Assembly (NCBI GenBank): GCA_951812305.1
Contig: CATOSB010000011.1
Span: 248,001 to 312,000 of the forward strand
From: an uncultured Paracoccaceae bacterium
GTDB lineage: Bacteria; Pseudomonadota; Alphaproteobacteria; Rhodobacterales; Rhodobacteraceae
Length of the DNA: 64,000 bases
Direction: 5' to 3'
Below the pieces are notes generated by a model. That model searched no databases. It worked only from the letters and a program-made list of their open reading frames with translations, and had not been told where the DNA came from. Made by a program: the position numbers and the translations under genes. This document shows positions 45,360 through 53,655 of the stretch, piece by piece (position 1 is the stretch's first letter; each line of letters starts with the position of its first letter).

Positions 45360-46447
45360 TAAGTTGGCGCGGGGTCTCAAACCGGGTGATGTCTCCGGTC
45401 TCGGCCACAACGGTCGCGGCGATGGTTGTGTTCACGCCGCGCAAGGCACGCAGAGCATCAACGACGGGCGCAAAATGCCAACCCAGTATGGCGTCATCTA
45501 TCACTCTATCCAACGTTGCCACCCGATCCTCAGCTTGAGCAATCGCACGTTTGTATTCTTCAAACGCCAATTGCTGATGCGGAAAAGGCAACTTGCGCAT
45601 CTCAGCCAGCCATCGTCGGTGGCGTTGTGTCCAGTACTGACCGTTTTCATAGCGCAGGCCGTGACGCAGCAAAAAGCTCAGGAGTTGCTGTTTGGCGGTC
45701 TTCACTGCATCCATCGCCTGTTTGCGGGCGCGGATCAGATCGCGCATCGCCTCCTGTTCCTCGTCAGGCGTCCAGATCGAGGTCAGTTCTCCGGCCCGCC
45801 AGAGCCGTGCCAGCATCTCCGCATCACGCCGATCCGTCTTCACCCGGTCACCAACCTTGCGTGGGATCATGGTCGGCGCGACAACCGCGCATTCAAATCC
45901 AAGCTTCGTCAAATGCCGGTGGAGGCCGTAGCCACATGGCCCGGCTTCATAGCAAAAGGATGGCCTATGCCCATTCTTGGTCAATGTCTTTGTAAGTCGC
46001 AGAACCGCATCCGCTGAATTGACAATGGTGCCGTGAAACCTGATCTCACCTCCGCGCCCATCCTCGGCTACTGCGACCGCAATCGTATCCTTGTGGACGT
46101 CCAGCCCCACATAAAGTGTTTTGTTCAGTCTCGTTTCCTCCGTCGAACAAATCCATGTTCGCCGAGAAGACCACGGGCACCACGCCCGCCGCAAAACGCT
46201 CATCTGGTCTAAGCAATTTCGGTCCTGATCTTGCGCCAGATGTACTGGCCGATGAGCAGGATATGCTCCCAACCGAGAGGTGAGATGATGGCCCCGGCCA
46301 AGCCGGAGGTGGCGTGATGGCAGAACCCGACACCCTCCGCAATCGCGGCGGCCGCCCCCGCATCCTGCCGCCCAAGGAGATCGAGATTGCCATGGATCGC
46401 GGCCAGGATGCCCGCCTGCTGCGCGCGATCGGCCGTGCGTGGGCTCT

Positions 46448-46712
46448 CATGAGCGTTTTTGATCTTTCCGGCACGATAAGACTACCCCACTGGCGTGGGA
46501 TGGTCAAAGTTTGTAGCCTGTGCAGGCGCTGGAGACGGTTGCCGCAATCGAGTGTTGTCATGCTCTCATCCGCGGGTTGGATACCGCCTTACCAAATACG
46601 ACGTGGGATTGCCTCTCTCCAAGCCCGAGTGTTTTCTCCAACGCACTCCGAGGATTTCCCCATCAATGGCCGCCATCTCCAGCGGACTGCACAGGCAGTC
46701 TGTCCAAGCCGT
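46448..46712 (-). ncRNA. Candidate bridge RNA region of the IS110/IS1111 element
   Basis: The 265 bp after the transposase stop have no sensible frame but contain several complementary stretches (for example GACAGACTGCCTGTGCAGTC, and the GCCGGAAAGATC region near the end). IS1111-group elements encode their targeting bridge RNA in this long right end. The position fits; the fold was not computed. Confidence 0.4.
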
Positions 46713-47822
46713 TCAGGCCTTAAGCGGTGTCTGACGGGCAATGTCCCGCACGAAGCCTGCCAGCTCTCTCGCGATGGCGGCCAATACACGAGGTTGCGGT
46801 TTGCCAGTTCGACTGAGATCGCGGTATCGCTTGCAAAGCCGGGTCTGCGCCTTCCAGCCTATGTCCCTGATATGCTGCGGCAAATGCGCGGAGCGTTTCA
46901 GGTATGGATACCCTTCCTTGGGCGGGTGCCTATATGACCAGCCAGCCTCCACCAGCATTGTGCGCGCCGGAGCGTTACCGGTTTTGGTCAGACGTCCGCG
47001 CCGTATCGTGTTGCCGCTGGAGTGTTCACTTGGCACCAATCCCAGCCACGCCATAAGTTGGCGCGGGGTCTCAAACCGGGTGATGTCTCCGGTCTCGGCC
47101 ACAACGGTCGCGGCGATGGTTGTGTTCACGCCGCGCAAGGCACGCAGAGCATCAACGACGGGCGCAAAATGCCAACCCAGTATGGCGTCATCTATCACTC
47201 TATCCAACGTTGCCACCCGATCCTCAGCTTGAGCAATCGCACGTTTGTATTCTTCAAACGCCAATTGCTGATGCGGAAAAGGCAACTTGCGCATCTCAGC
47301 CAGCCATCGTCGGTGGCGTTGTGTCCAGTACTGACCGTTTTCATAGCGCAGGCCGTGACGCAGCAAAAAGCTCAGGAGTTGCTGTTTGGCGGTCTTCACT
47401 GCATCCATCGCCTGTTTGCGGGCGCGGATCAGATCGCGCATCGCCTCCTGTTCCTCGTCAGGCGTCCAGATCGAGGTCAGTTCTCCGGCCCGCCAGAGCC
47501 GTGCCAGCATCTCCGCATCACGCCGATCCGTCTTCACCCGGTCACCAACCTTGCGTGGGATCATGGTCGGCGCGACAACCGCGCATTCAAATCCAAGCTT
47601 CGTCAAATGCCGGTGGAGGCCGTAGCCACATGGCCCGGCTTCATAGCAAAAGGATGGCCTATGCCCATTCTTGGTCAATGTCTTTGTAAGTCGCAGAACC
47701 GCATCCGCTGAATTGACAATGGTGCCGTGAAACCTGATCTCACCTCCGCGCCCATCCTCGGCTACTGCGACCGCAATCGTATCCTTGTGGACGTCCAGCC
47801 CCACATAAAGTGTTTTGTTCAG
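46713..47822 (-). CDS. IS110 family transposase, copy 5
   Basis: Identical to the protein at 40288-41397. The inferred CTG start is at 47820-47822. Frames extending to 47966 run into the Tn3-like flank and are not part of the gene. Confidence 0.88.
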   Translation of the reverse strand: MNKTLYVGLDVHKDTIAVAVAEDGRGGEIRFHGTIVNSADAVLRLTKTLTKNGHRPSFCYEAGPCGYGLHRHLTKLGFECAVVAPTMIPRKVGDRVKTDRRDAEMLARLWRAGELTSIWTPDEEQEAMRDLIRARKQAMDAVKTAKQQLLSFLLRHGLRYENGQYWTQRHRRWLAEMRKLPFPHQQLAFEEYKRAIAQAEDRVATLDRVIDDAILGWHFAPVVDALRALRGVNTTIAATVVAETGDITRFETPRQLMAWLGLVPSEHSSGNTIRRGRLTKTGNAPARTMLVEAGWSYRHPPKEGYPYLKRSAHLPQHIRDIGWKAQTRLCKRYRDLSRTGKPQPRVLAAIARELAGFVRDIARQTPLKA

Positions 47823-47925
47823 TCTCGTTTCCTCCGTCGAACAAATCCATGTTCGCCGAGAAGACCACGGGCACCACGCCCGCCGCAAAACGCTCATCTG
47901 GTCTAAGCAATTTCGGTCCTGATCT

Positions 47926-47985
47926 TGCGCCAGATGTACTGGCCGATGAGCAGGATATGCTCCCAACCGAGAGGTGAGATGATGG
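47926..47985 (-). pseudogene. Tn3 family transposase, tiny C-terminal remnant
   Basis: The minus strand reads IISPLGWEHILLIGQYIWR up to the IS110 junction, matching the SPLGWEH...GDY.W signature near the end of Tn3 transposases (compare SPLGWEHVILSGDFDW in the Tn3 gene at 62426). Because it belongs to the 214-bp host segment it is repeated in each array unit. Confidence 0.6.
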
Positions 47986-48010
47986 CCCCGGCCAAGCCGG
48001 AGGTGGCGTG

Positions 48011-48367
48011 ATGGCAGAACCCGACACCCTCCGCAATCGCGGCGGCCGCCCCCGCATCCTGCCGCCCAAGGAGATCGAGATTGCCATGGATCGCGGCCAG
48101 GATGCCCGCCTGCTGCGCGCGATCGGCCGTGCGTGGGCTTGGCGGCACAGGCTGGAGCGCGGCGACGTCAACACCATCGCCGATCTCGCCAGAGAGGAAG
48201 GCATCTCCGACCGCTATGTCAGCCGTGTGATCCGGCTTGCATGGCTTTCGCCATCGCTGCTGGAACGGTTGGTCCTGCGGCGCGAGCCCACGGTGCTGTC
48301 GATCTTCGACCTCTGCGGTGTGGCGGATATGCCGTGGGTCGAACAGACTGAGCGGGTGTTTGACTGA
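48011..48367 (+). CDS. Helix-turn-helix protein resembling the tail of large serine recombinases
   Basis: 118 residues from an ATG behind GGAGGTGGCGTG: a basic start (RNRGGRPRILPPKEIEIAMD) followed by LLRAIGRAWAWRHRLERGDV and NTIADLAREEGISDRYVSRV, a helix-turn-helix like that at the C-terminus of alphaproteobacterial serine recombinases. Either a stand-alone partner gene or a separated C-terminal domain. Its first 43 codons are the host DNA copied into each IS110 array unit; only this copy is full length. Confidence 0.6.
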   Translation: MAEPDTLRNRGGRPRILPPKEIEIAMDRGQDARLLRAIGRAWAWRHRLERGDVNTIADLAREEGISDRYVSRVIRLAWLSPSLLERLVLRREPTVLSIFDLCGVADMPWVEQTERVFD

Positions 48368-48416
48368 AGCATCATCCAATTACCGGGCTTTCCAAATCTG
48401 AAGCAGAAATGTGTAT

Positions 48417-49244
48417 TCAGGCGATTGTCTGAAGGCGCACCAAGATTTCCGCCGCAAGCTTGTCGCATCCCTCTTGATTGTTGAGATACGTGATGCAGCG
48501 AAGAGACCGCAGATCAAATGGAACATCATCCATACTTTGGGTGATGAGGATCACTTCCTTGCCAAGAGTGTGCGCGATACCAACCTCATAGAAAACGTTC
48601 GGGTTCTTTCCCGATAAGTCACAAATCACCACCTGCGAAGTGCAGATCAACTCGATAATATCTTGCATGATGTGTGCGTGAAGCCAGAAGTCGTCTGCTC
48701 GGCGGCATTCGTACCCCTCAAGCTCAATCGCCGACTTTACTTTTTGATGGACCCTACCGAATCCCCCAGAGAACGGCATCATCATCGAAACCAGCTTGGG
48801 TTTTAACGGATTGCTGCTCAGCTGAAAGACGGTCGGCACAGGGCGTTGGGCCGCTTTTTGGCGATACAAGACCTGAAACAGGTCCACGTCCTTGATGGCC
48901 CAATGATTCCGGTAAAACTCGAAGTTGTCAATTTGCAGCTCAGATGCCAATGCACGGATATCCGCATTGTTCAGACGCGGGATATCTGGATCTACGGTAT
49001 ATTGGAGAAGATACTCATGATCGCGCTTTTGCACACGAGTAAGCCACCCTAAATAGGCGACCTCATCTGCAACGCCTTCCTCCATCAGAACAGTGGGCAG
49101 CTCAAGTATAGCGCTGATGTCCAGTTCACCGTTGGGCATAAATTTCTGTGATAGAAGCTCGCTTGTGTGTTCGAGTACACGCCCCGCCATGATCGAGCCA
49201 CCGCGATCACTTTCCAGGCTTCCTGACACGATCAAATTAAACAT
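48417..49244 (-). CDS. Protein with C-terminal nucleoside deoxyribosyltransferase/TIR-like domain
   Basis: 275 residues starting MFNLIVSGSLESDRGGSIMA behind AGGAGTAGTGC. The C-terminal about 120 residues (KLVSMMMPFSGGFGRVHQKV, SQVVICDLSGKNPNVFYEVG, IAHTLGKEVILITQ) match the nucleoside 2-deoxyribosyltransferase-like fold, related to TIR, in which the NVFYEVGIAH glutamate is catalytic. Such domains degrade NAD or nucleotides in phage-defence effectors. The N-terminal half is unassigned and may be the sensor. It sits alone between the IS110 array and IS3 debris. Confidence 0.7.
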   Translation of the reverse strand: MFNLIVSGSLESDRGGSIMAGRVLEHTSELLSQKFMPNGELDISAILELPTVLMEEGVADEVAYLGWLTRVQKRDHEYLLQYTVDPDIPRLNNADIRALASELQIDNFEFYRNHWAIKDVDLFQVLYRQKAAQRPVPTVFQLSSNPLKPKLVSMMMPFSGGFGRVHQKVKSAIELEGYECRRADDFWLHAHIMQDIIELICTSQVVICDLSGKNPNVFYEVGIAHTLGKEVILITQSMDDVPFDLRSLRCITYLNNQEGCDKLAAEILVRLQTIA

Positions 49245-49493
49245 GCACTACTCCTGTTTTTACCAAAACCTGATATCCAAAGCCGTGAGCTGCTTCAACG
49301 CGAAGTGGAGGCTTGGAAACAAATCAGCGCTACAACCTCGTACATTCGCCCGGTTCTCCTGCCGGCTGCGTTGGGAAAGAGAACTTTCTGCAGCCGCCGC
49401 CGCCCAACTGACCCTCAGTGAAAGCTGGCCTGAAAGCTCGAAGCGGTCAGCGATGGACTTCGTCCCTATTACCGGACAGTTTGATTATTGACC

Positions 49494-49607
49494 CTATGCG
49501 GCCATTTTCCAAGTCATATTGTTGAACGCCTGTTGCGGCGTTTGGTATCCGGTCGCAGAGTGGCGGCGCTGGCGGTTGTAGAAGATCTCGATGTATTCGA
49601 AGATGGC
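49494..49607 (-). pseudogene. IS3 family OrfB, C-terminal remnant
   Basis: The minus strand reads AIFEYIEIFYNRQRRHSATG and YQTPQQAFNN, then a stop at 49494-49496. This is the end of an IS3-type integrase-like transposase, with the final Glu helix. The rest is missing. Confidence 0.8.
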
Positions 49608-49798
49608 CTAGCTGGCCCGAGCTTGCAGGATCGGACAAATTCTGGAACATTTGTGAACAAGCTAAGAGAAACCGCTCAAAACACGGCCATTTTGGAGAAT
49701 TTGCAAGCATTGTGGTACAGAAAGTGGCCTAAATCCAACAAAGGTACAAAACGCGACATAGGATTTAGGGTGTCATTTGGTTCTTAATACGGTTTTTT
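49608..49798. other. Unassigned segment before the ISBst12 copies
   Basis: A plus-strand frame ends here with NTAILENLQALWYRKWPKSN and a stop at 49787. It could be the tail of a truncated gene; I recognise no family. Confidence 0.3.
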
Positions 49799-51315
49799 GT
49801 AACTCCCAAGCACCCTGTCCGATAGGGTTGCGGGGTTTTGTTCCGTCAGAGCCGTGCGATGATCTGAGGTGGTGACAGGGTCAGGATTTCCAGGATGTTG
49901 AACCGGTGTTTTCTGGCCGTCGAGATGACGGACCTGATGTCGGCGAAGACCCGCGCGCCCTCGAGGGTGCGGAAGGTGCCCGAGATTTTCATGCGCAGCT
50001 TCATCATGCGCAGGTCCTGTTCGGCCTGATTGTTTGTGAATGGGACCGCGAAGTCGGCGATGAATCGCAAAACGTCATCGCGGTAGTCACGCAGGCGGAG
50101 GAGCAGGTTGTGGCCTGGCCGCCTGGCTTTTCGGCCGCGGGTGCCGGGGCTTTTGGCCAGCGGGGGCCGGCGTTCGTGGAAGGCGAGCCCCTTGGCGAGG
50201 ATCGCCATGTATCTGGTGACTATACCCTGGCGAACCAGTTCCGGGAGTTCGGTCTCGCCTTGATCCTGAGCCGCGCATCTGAGCTGATTGGCGCTATGAA
50301 GCACTGCGCTCATCTCCGTCGCCCAAGGCTCTTTTTCGATCTCTTCGATGGCCTTGAGTTCGCGCAAGTGATGCGCCCCGCAGAGGGCGTGGGCGTCCAC
50401 TCCGCTCATATGGGCGTAGTAGGGTTTCCAGTGATCATGAATGATCGTCCCGCCGGTCAGGAAGGTTGGAACAGCACCGCGTTTGGCGCTGATGCGGTAA
50501 TGGGTGAAGGCGGTATCGCAGATCGTGTGCAGCCAGTGCAGCTTGCCGGCAACACGAAGTCCGGTCTCGTCCAGATGCCGAACGCCGCCTTCGGCAAGCC
50601 GGGCGAGAATGTGTTCAACCACGACACCCATCTTATTTGCCGCGCCGCGCGTCCAGTTGGTCACGCTGGCCGCGCACAAGCTGGTGGCCCCAAACAGGTC
50701 GCGCATAAGCTGGCAGACCCGATCCTCGGGTATCAGCTGCTGAACATTGCAATAGACCGCCACTGCCCGCATGCGCGTGCCATATTGCACATGCGCGGCC
50801 ACGCCATCGGGAAAGCCAGCCGTCGTCGTGGCTCGACAATGGTCGCAACAATAAACCGCCGCCTGATGCTCGGTGACCTCCAGGCGTGGCGCAGGCAAGT
50901 CGAACACCTGACGCTTCTCGATCCCTTTCACCATCTCCGCCGTCAGGGCGCTCTGACAGGCGCTGCAATGCGTCGCCTCATGCCGTTCGACAAAGTCGGG
51001 TGTTGACGTCTGGCGCAGGGTGTCGCCCCGGTGGCCAACTTGGCCGCCACTTTTCTTTCCGGATTTGCCACGCAGGCTGCGCGGGGCTGGCTTCTTCAGG
51101 CCATCACTTGAAGGGGGCTTGCTGCTATTGCTGCTGTTCTTGGCCAACTGTCGGCGCAGGTCCGTGATCTCTTCCGCCATGCTCGCCAACGCAGCTTCAA
51201 GCTCAGCGATCCGACGCAGAGCCGTGGCGAGAAGTTGTTCAAGGGCGGCAACCTGATCCATCCCACCACTGATTCAGAGAAATCAACCCGGCGCCACAGA
51301 ATTCAGACAAGAAAG
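49799..51315 (-). mobile_element. IS66-family element (ISBst12 type), copy 1, right end missing
   Basis: It starts with GTAACTCCCAAGCACCC and matches copy 2 base for base at nearly all positions, but stops after GACAAGAAA, about 83 bp short of the true right end. Copy 2 follows at once in the same orientation. Confidence 0.88.
49846..51261 (-). CDS. IS66 family transposase (ISBst12 group), copy 1
   Basis: A 471-residue single-gene transposase: N-terminal coiled coil (MDQVAALEQLLATALRRIAE), SSNSSKPPSSDG linker, zinc-binding CSACQ...CCDHC, and the catalytic domain (VRHLDETGLRV, FTNNQAEQDLRMMKLRMKIS). ISBst12-type members lack the tnpA and tnpB genes of other IS66 elements, as here. It differs from copy 2 at one residue (HERRPPLA versus HERQPPLA). 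Confidence 0.92.
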   Translation of the reverse strand: MDQVAALEQLLATALRRIAELEAALASMAEEITDLRRQLAKNSSNSSKPPSSDGLKKPAPRSLRGKSGKKSGGQVGHRGDTLRQTSTPDFVERHEATHCSACQSALTAEMVKGIEKRQVFDLPAPRLEVTEHQAAVYCCDHCRATTTAGFPDGVAAHVQYGTRMRAVAVYCNVQQLIPEDRVCQLMRDLFGATSLCAASVTNWTRGAANKMGVVVEHILARLAEGGVRHLDETGLRVAGKLHWLHTICDTAFTHYRISAKRGAVPTFLTGGTIIHDHWKPYYAHMSGVDAHALCGAHHLRELKAIEEIEKEPWATEMSAVLHSANQLRCAAQDQGETELPELVRQGIVTRYMAILAKGLAFHERRPPLAKSPGTRGRKARRPGHNLLLRLRDYRDDVLRFIADFAVPFTNNQAEQDLRMMKLRMKISGTFRTLEGARVFADIRSVISTARKHRFNILEILTLSPPQIIARL

Positions 51316-52915
51316 GTAACTCCCAAGCACCCTGTCCGATAGGGTTGCGGGGTTTTGTTCCGTCAGAGCCGTGCGATGATCTGAGGTGGTGACAGGGTCA
51401 GGATTTCCAGGATGTTGAACCGGTGTTTTCTGGCCGTCGAGATGACGGACCTGATGTCGGCGAAGACCCGCGCGCCCTCGAGGGTGCGGAAGGTGCCCGA
51501 GATTTTCATGCGCAGCTTCATCATGCGCAGGTCCTGTTCGGCCTGATTGTTTGTGAATGGGACCGCGAAGTCGGCGATGAATCGCAAAACGTCATCGCGG
51601 TAGTCACGCAGGCGGAGGAGCAGGTTGTGGCCTGGCCGCCTGGCTTTTCGGCCGCGGGTGCCGGGGCTTTTGGCCAGCGGGGGCTGGCGTTCGTGGAAGG
51701 CGAGCCCCTTGGCGAGGATCGCCATGTATCTGGTGACTATACCCTGGCGAACCAGTTCCGGGAGTTCGGTCTCGCCTTGATCCTGAGCCGCGCATCTGAG
51801 CTGATTGGCGCTATGAAGCACTGCGCTCATCTCCGTCGCCCAAGGCTCTTTTTCGATCTCTTCGATGGCCTTGAGTTCGCGCAAGTGATGCGCCCCGCAG
51901 AGGGCGTGGGCGTCCACTCCGCTCATATGGGCGTAGTAGGGTTTCCAGTGATCATGAATGATCGTCCCGCCGGTCAGGAAGGTTGGAACAGCACCGCGTT
52001 TGGCGCTGATGCGGTAATGGGTGAAGGCGGTATCGCAGATCGTGTGCAGCCAGTGCAGCTTGCCGGCAACACGAAGTCCGGTCTCGTCCAGATGCCGAAC
52101 GCCGCCTTCGGCAAGCCGGGCGAGAATGTGTTCAACCACGACACCCATCTTATTTGCCGCGCCGCGCGTCCAGTTGGTCACGCTGGCCGCGCACAAGCTG
52201 GTGGCCCCAAACAGGTCGCGCATAAGCTGGCAGACCCGATCCTCGGGTATCAGCTGCTGAACATTGCAATAGACCGCCACTGCCCGCATGCGCGTGCCAT
52301 ATTGCACATGCGCGGCCACGCCATCGGGAAAGCCAGCCGTCGTCGTGGCTCGACAATGGTCGCAACAATAAACCGCCGCCTGATGCTCGGTGACCTCCAG
52401 GCGTGGCGCAGGCAAGTCGAACACCTGACGCTTCTCGATCCCTTTCACCATCTCCGCCGTCAGGGCGCTCTGACAGGCGCTGCAATGCGTCGCCTCATGC
52501 CGTTCGACAAAGTCGGGTGTTGACGTCTGGCGCAGGGTGTCGCCCCGGTGGCCAACTTGGCCGCCACTTTTCTTTCCGGATTTGCCACGCAGGCTGCGCG
52601 GGGCTGGCTTCTTCAGGCCATCACTTGAAGGGGGCTTGCTGCTATTGCTGCTGTTCTTGGCCAACTGTCGGCGCAGGTCCGTGATCTCTTCCGCCATGCT
52701 CGCCAACGCAGCTTCAAGCTCAGCGATCCGACGCAGAGCCGTGGCGAGAAGTTGTTCAAGGGCGGCAACCTGATCCATCCCACCACTGATTCAGAGAAAT
52801 CAACCCGGCGCCACAGAATTCAGACAAGAAAGAAAAAAAACACGCGCAAAATGGCAAATTCGACTCACCATAAAACTGACAATAACACTCAAACGTGGGG
52901 GGTGCTTGGGAGTTA
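51316..52915 (-). mobile_element. IS66-family element (ISBst12 type), copy 2, complete 1600 bp
   Basis: Both ends are present: GTAACTCCCAAGCACCC at the left and its exact inverse GGGTGCTTGGGAGTTAC at 52899-52915. Right of it a Tn3 transposase remnant begins at once. Confidence 0.9.
51363..52778 (-). CDS. IS66 family transposase (ISBst12 group), copy 2
   Basis: 471 residues, same domains and catalytic residues as copy 1. Complete, and inside a complete element, so the best candidate for an active copy. Confidence 0.92.
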   Translation of the reverse strand: MDQVAALEQLLATALRRIAELEAALASMAEEITDLRRQLAKNSSNSSKPPSSDGLKKPAPRSLRGKSGKKSGGQVGHRGDTLRQTSTPDFVERHEATHCSACQSALTAEMVKGIEKRQVFDLPAPRLEVTEHQAAVYCCDHCRATTTAGFPDGVAAHVQYGTRMRAVAVYCNVQQLIPEDRVCQLMRDLFGATSLCAASVTNWTRGAANKMGVVVEHILARLAEGGVRHLDETGLRVAGKLHWLHTICDTAFTHYRISAKRGAVPTFLTGGTIIHDHWKPYYAHMSGVDAHALCGAHHLRELKAIEEIEKEPWATEMSAVLHSANQLRCAAQDQGETELPELVRQGIVTRYMAILAKGLAFHERQPPLAKSPGTRGRKARRPGHNLLLRLRDYRDDVLRFIADFAVPFTNNQAEQDLRMMKLRMKISGTFRTLEGARVFADIRSVISTARKHRFNILEILTLSPPQIIARL

Positions 52916-53340
52916 CGTTTATCCTACGCTACATCGCCGACGTCACCCTGCGCCAGGAGATTGAGAAACAGCTCAACAAGGTCGAATTGGCAAACAGTTT
53001 CACCCGTGCCGTCGCCGTTGGCAGCCCCCGTGAATTTACCCACGCCAGCAAGGAAGATCAGGAAGTCGCAGAAGCCTGCAATCGACTGATAAAAAACAGC
53101 ATCATCTGCTGGAACGCACTCTACCTAACCAAAAGGCTCGAACGCATCGCCAATCCAATCGAGCGTGCTGAGTTCATCGCTGCCATCAGAGCGCATTCCC
53201 TCATCAGCTGGGGCCACATCAACATGCTCGGCCTCTACGATTTCCCAGAAGAAACTCTGAAAGACTCTGTGGGCATCATACCCGCGAAATTCAAACGAGA
53301 AAATACGCCGCTAAACGCGGGGCCGACAGAAACAACTTGA
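52916..53340 (+). pseudogene. Tn3 family transposase, C-terminal remnant
   Basis: The frame reads RYIADVTLRQEIEKQLNKVE, then AVGSPREFTHASKEDQEVAE and NRLIKNSIICWNALYLTKRL, ending about 50 residues later at a stop at 53338-53340. These are the last 140 residues of a Tn3-type transposase of the group ending ...SVGIIPAKF. The N-terminal part is cut off by the ISBst12 element. It differs from the Tn3 gene at 62426. Confidence 0.85.
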
Positions 53341-53342
53341 TG

Positions 53343-53563
53343 GGCATTGTCAAGTTGTGGGAGGGCATTCGACTGAACAGCTCAAGCGTTCAACGCGACT
53401 CGCAACAACCCTACAAAGTTGCACGTTTCCTCCCGGAATTGCCCTGAATCCGCCTTTTGATGCCCCGAGTGCAGGATGCGCGAACGTCATATGGCTCTTT
53501 TGCAGCATTTTTTCCATTCAATCGATTGCTCTGGACAATGCCCTCCCACAACTTGACAATGCC
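53343..53563 (+). mobile_element. MITE copy 1, about 221 bp
   Basis: Bounded by GGCATTGTCAAGTTGTGGGA and its inverse CCCACAACTTGACAATGCC. It has no transposase gene. It is the inverted counterpart of 54181-54404, with matching interior (CATATGGCTCTTTTGCAGCA and the reverse). It starts directly after the Tn3 remnant stop. Confidence 0.8.
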
Positions 53564-53633
53564 CTCTGGACAATGCCCTCTGGACAATGCCCTCTGGACA
53601 ATGCCCTCTGGACAATGCCCTCTGGACAATGCC
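53564..53633 (+). repeat. Tandem array, 5 x 14 bp
   Basis: Five exact copies of CTCTGGACAATGCC in a row. The unit is the last part of the MITE (a sixth partial copy lies inside it at 53529-53542). A second MITE-end CTCCCACAACTTGACAATGC follows at 53634-53654. Confidence 0.92.
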
Positions 53634-53655
53634 CTCCCACAACTTGACAATGCCC

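Larger units (their letters stand above)
43847..46128 (-). pseudogene. IS110 transposase, interrupted by IS630
   Basis: The N-terminal 255 or so residues lie at 45360-46128 (up to FETPRQL) and the C-terminal part at 43847-44190. The IS630 element between them separates the RuvC-like and Transposase_20 domains. Confidence 0.88.
43580..46231 (-). mobile_element. IS110 family element, array unit 4, split by IS630
   Basis: The element is the same 1480 bp but with the IS630-type element and a duplicated TAA inside the transposase gene. The host segment 46232-46445 follows. Confidence 0.8.
46446..47925 (-). mobile_element. IS110 family element, array unit 5 (rightmost)
   Basis: This copy defines the right border of the array. 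The transposase-start end reaches the CT at 47924-47925, where a Tn3-like coding remnant begins (TGCGCCAGATGTACTGG). The other end is CTCATGAGCG at 46446. Confidence 0.8.
38933..48139 (-). repeat. Tandem array of IS110 (IS1111-group) copies with co-amplified host DNA
   Basis: All copies are in one orientation. A 1694-bp unit, made of a 1480-bp IS and 214 bp of the host sequence to its right, occurs at 40021-41714, 41886-43579, 43580-46445 (with a 1172-bp IS630 insertion) and 46446-48139. Two partial units begin at 38933 (1088 bp) and 41715 (171 bp). Every unit starts with CTCATGAGCG preceded by CT. Nucleotide identity between units appears complete. Confidence 0.9.

Noticed and set aside
38931-47931. 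Original single IS110 target GGCG-CT-TGCGCC spanning both borders of the array
   Set aside because: The half-palindrome is attractive, but the left border lies in a PHP gene and the right border in a Tn3-like remnant, so they were probably not contiguous.
40021-48139. Long plus-strand frames across the IS110 array (up to 264 codons) that fuse a GGRPRILPPKE start to IS110 right-end sequence
   Set aside because: They arise only at the IS junction; the same start continues into a sensible helix-turn-helix protein at 48011, so the fusions are by-products of insertion.
49906-52523. 366-codon plus-strand frames opposite the two ISBst12 transposases
   Set aside because: They are antisense frames of a GC-rich gene, identical in both copies and without any family features; the minus-strand transposase explains the region.
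53564-53633. Regular short repeats suggesting a CRISPR array
   Set aside because: The 14-bp units are contiguous with no spacers and derive from the MITE end; no cas genes are near.
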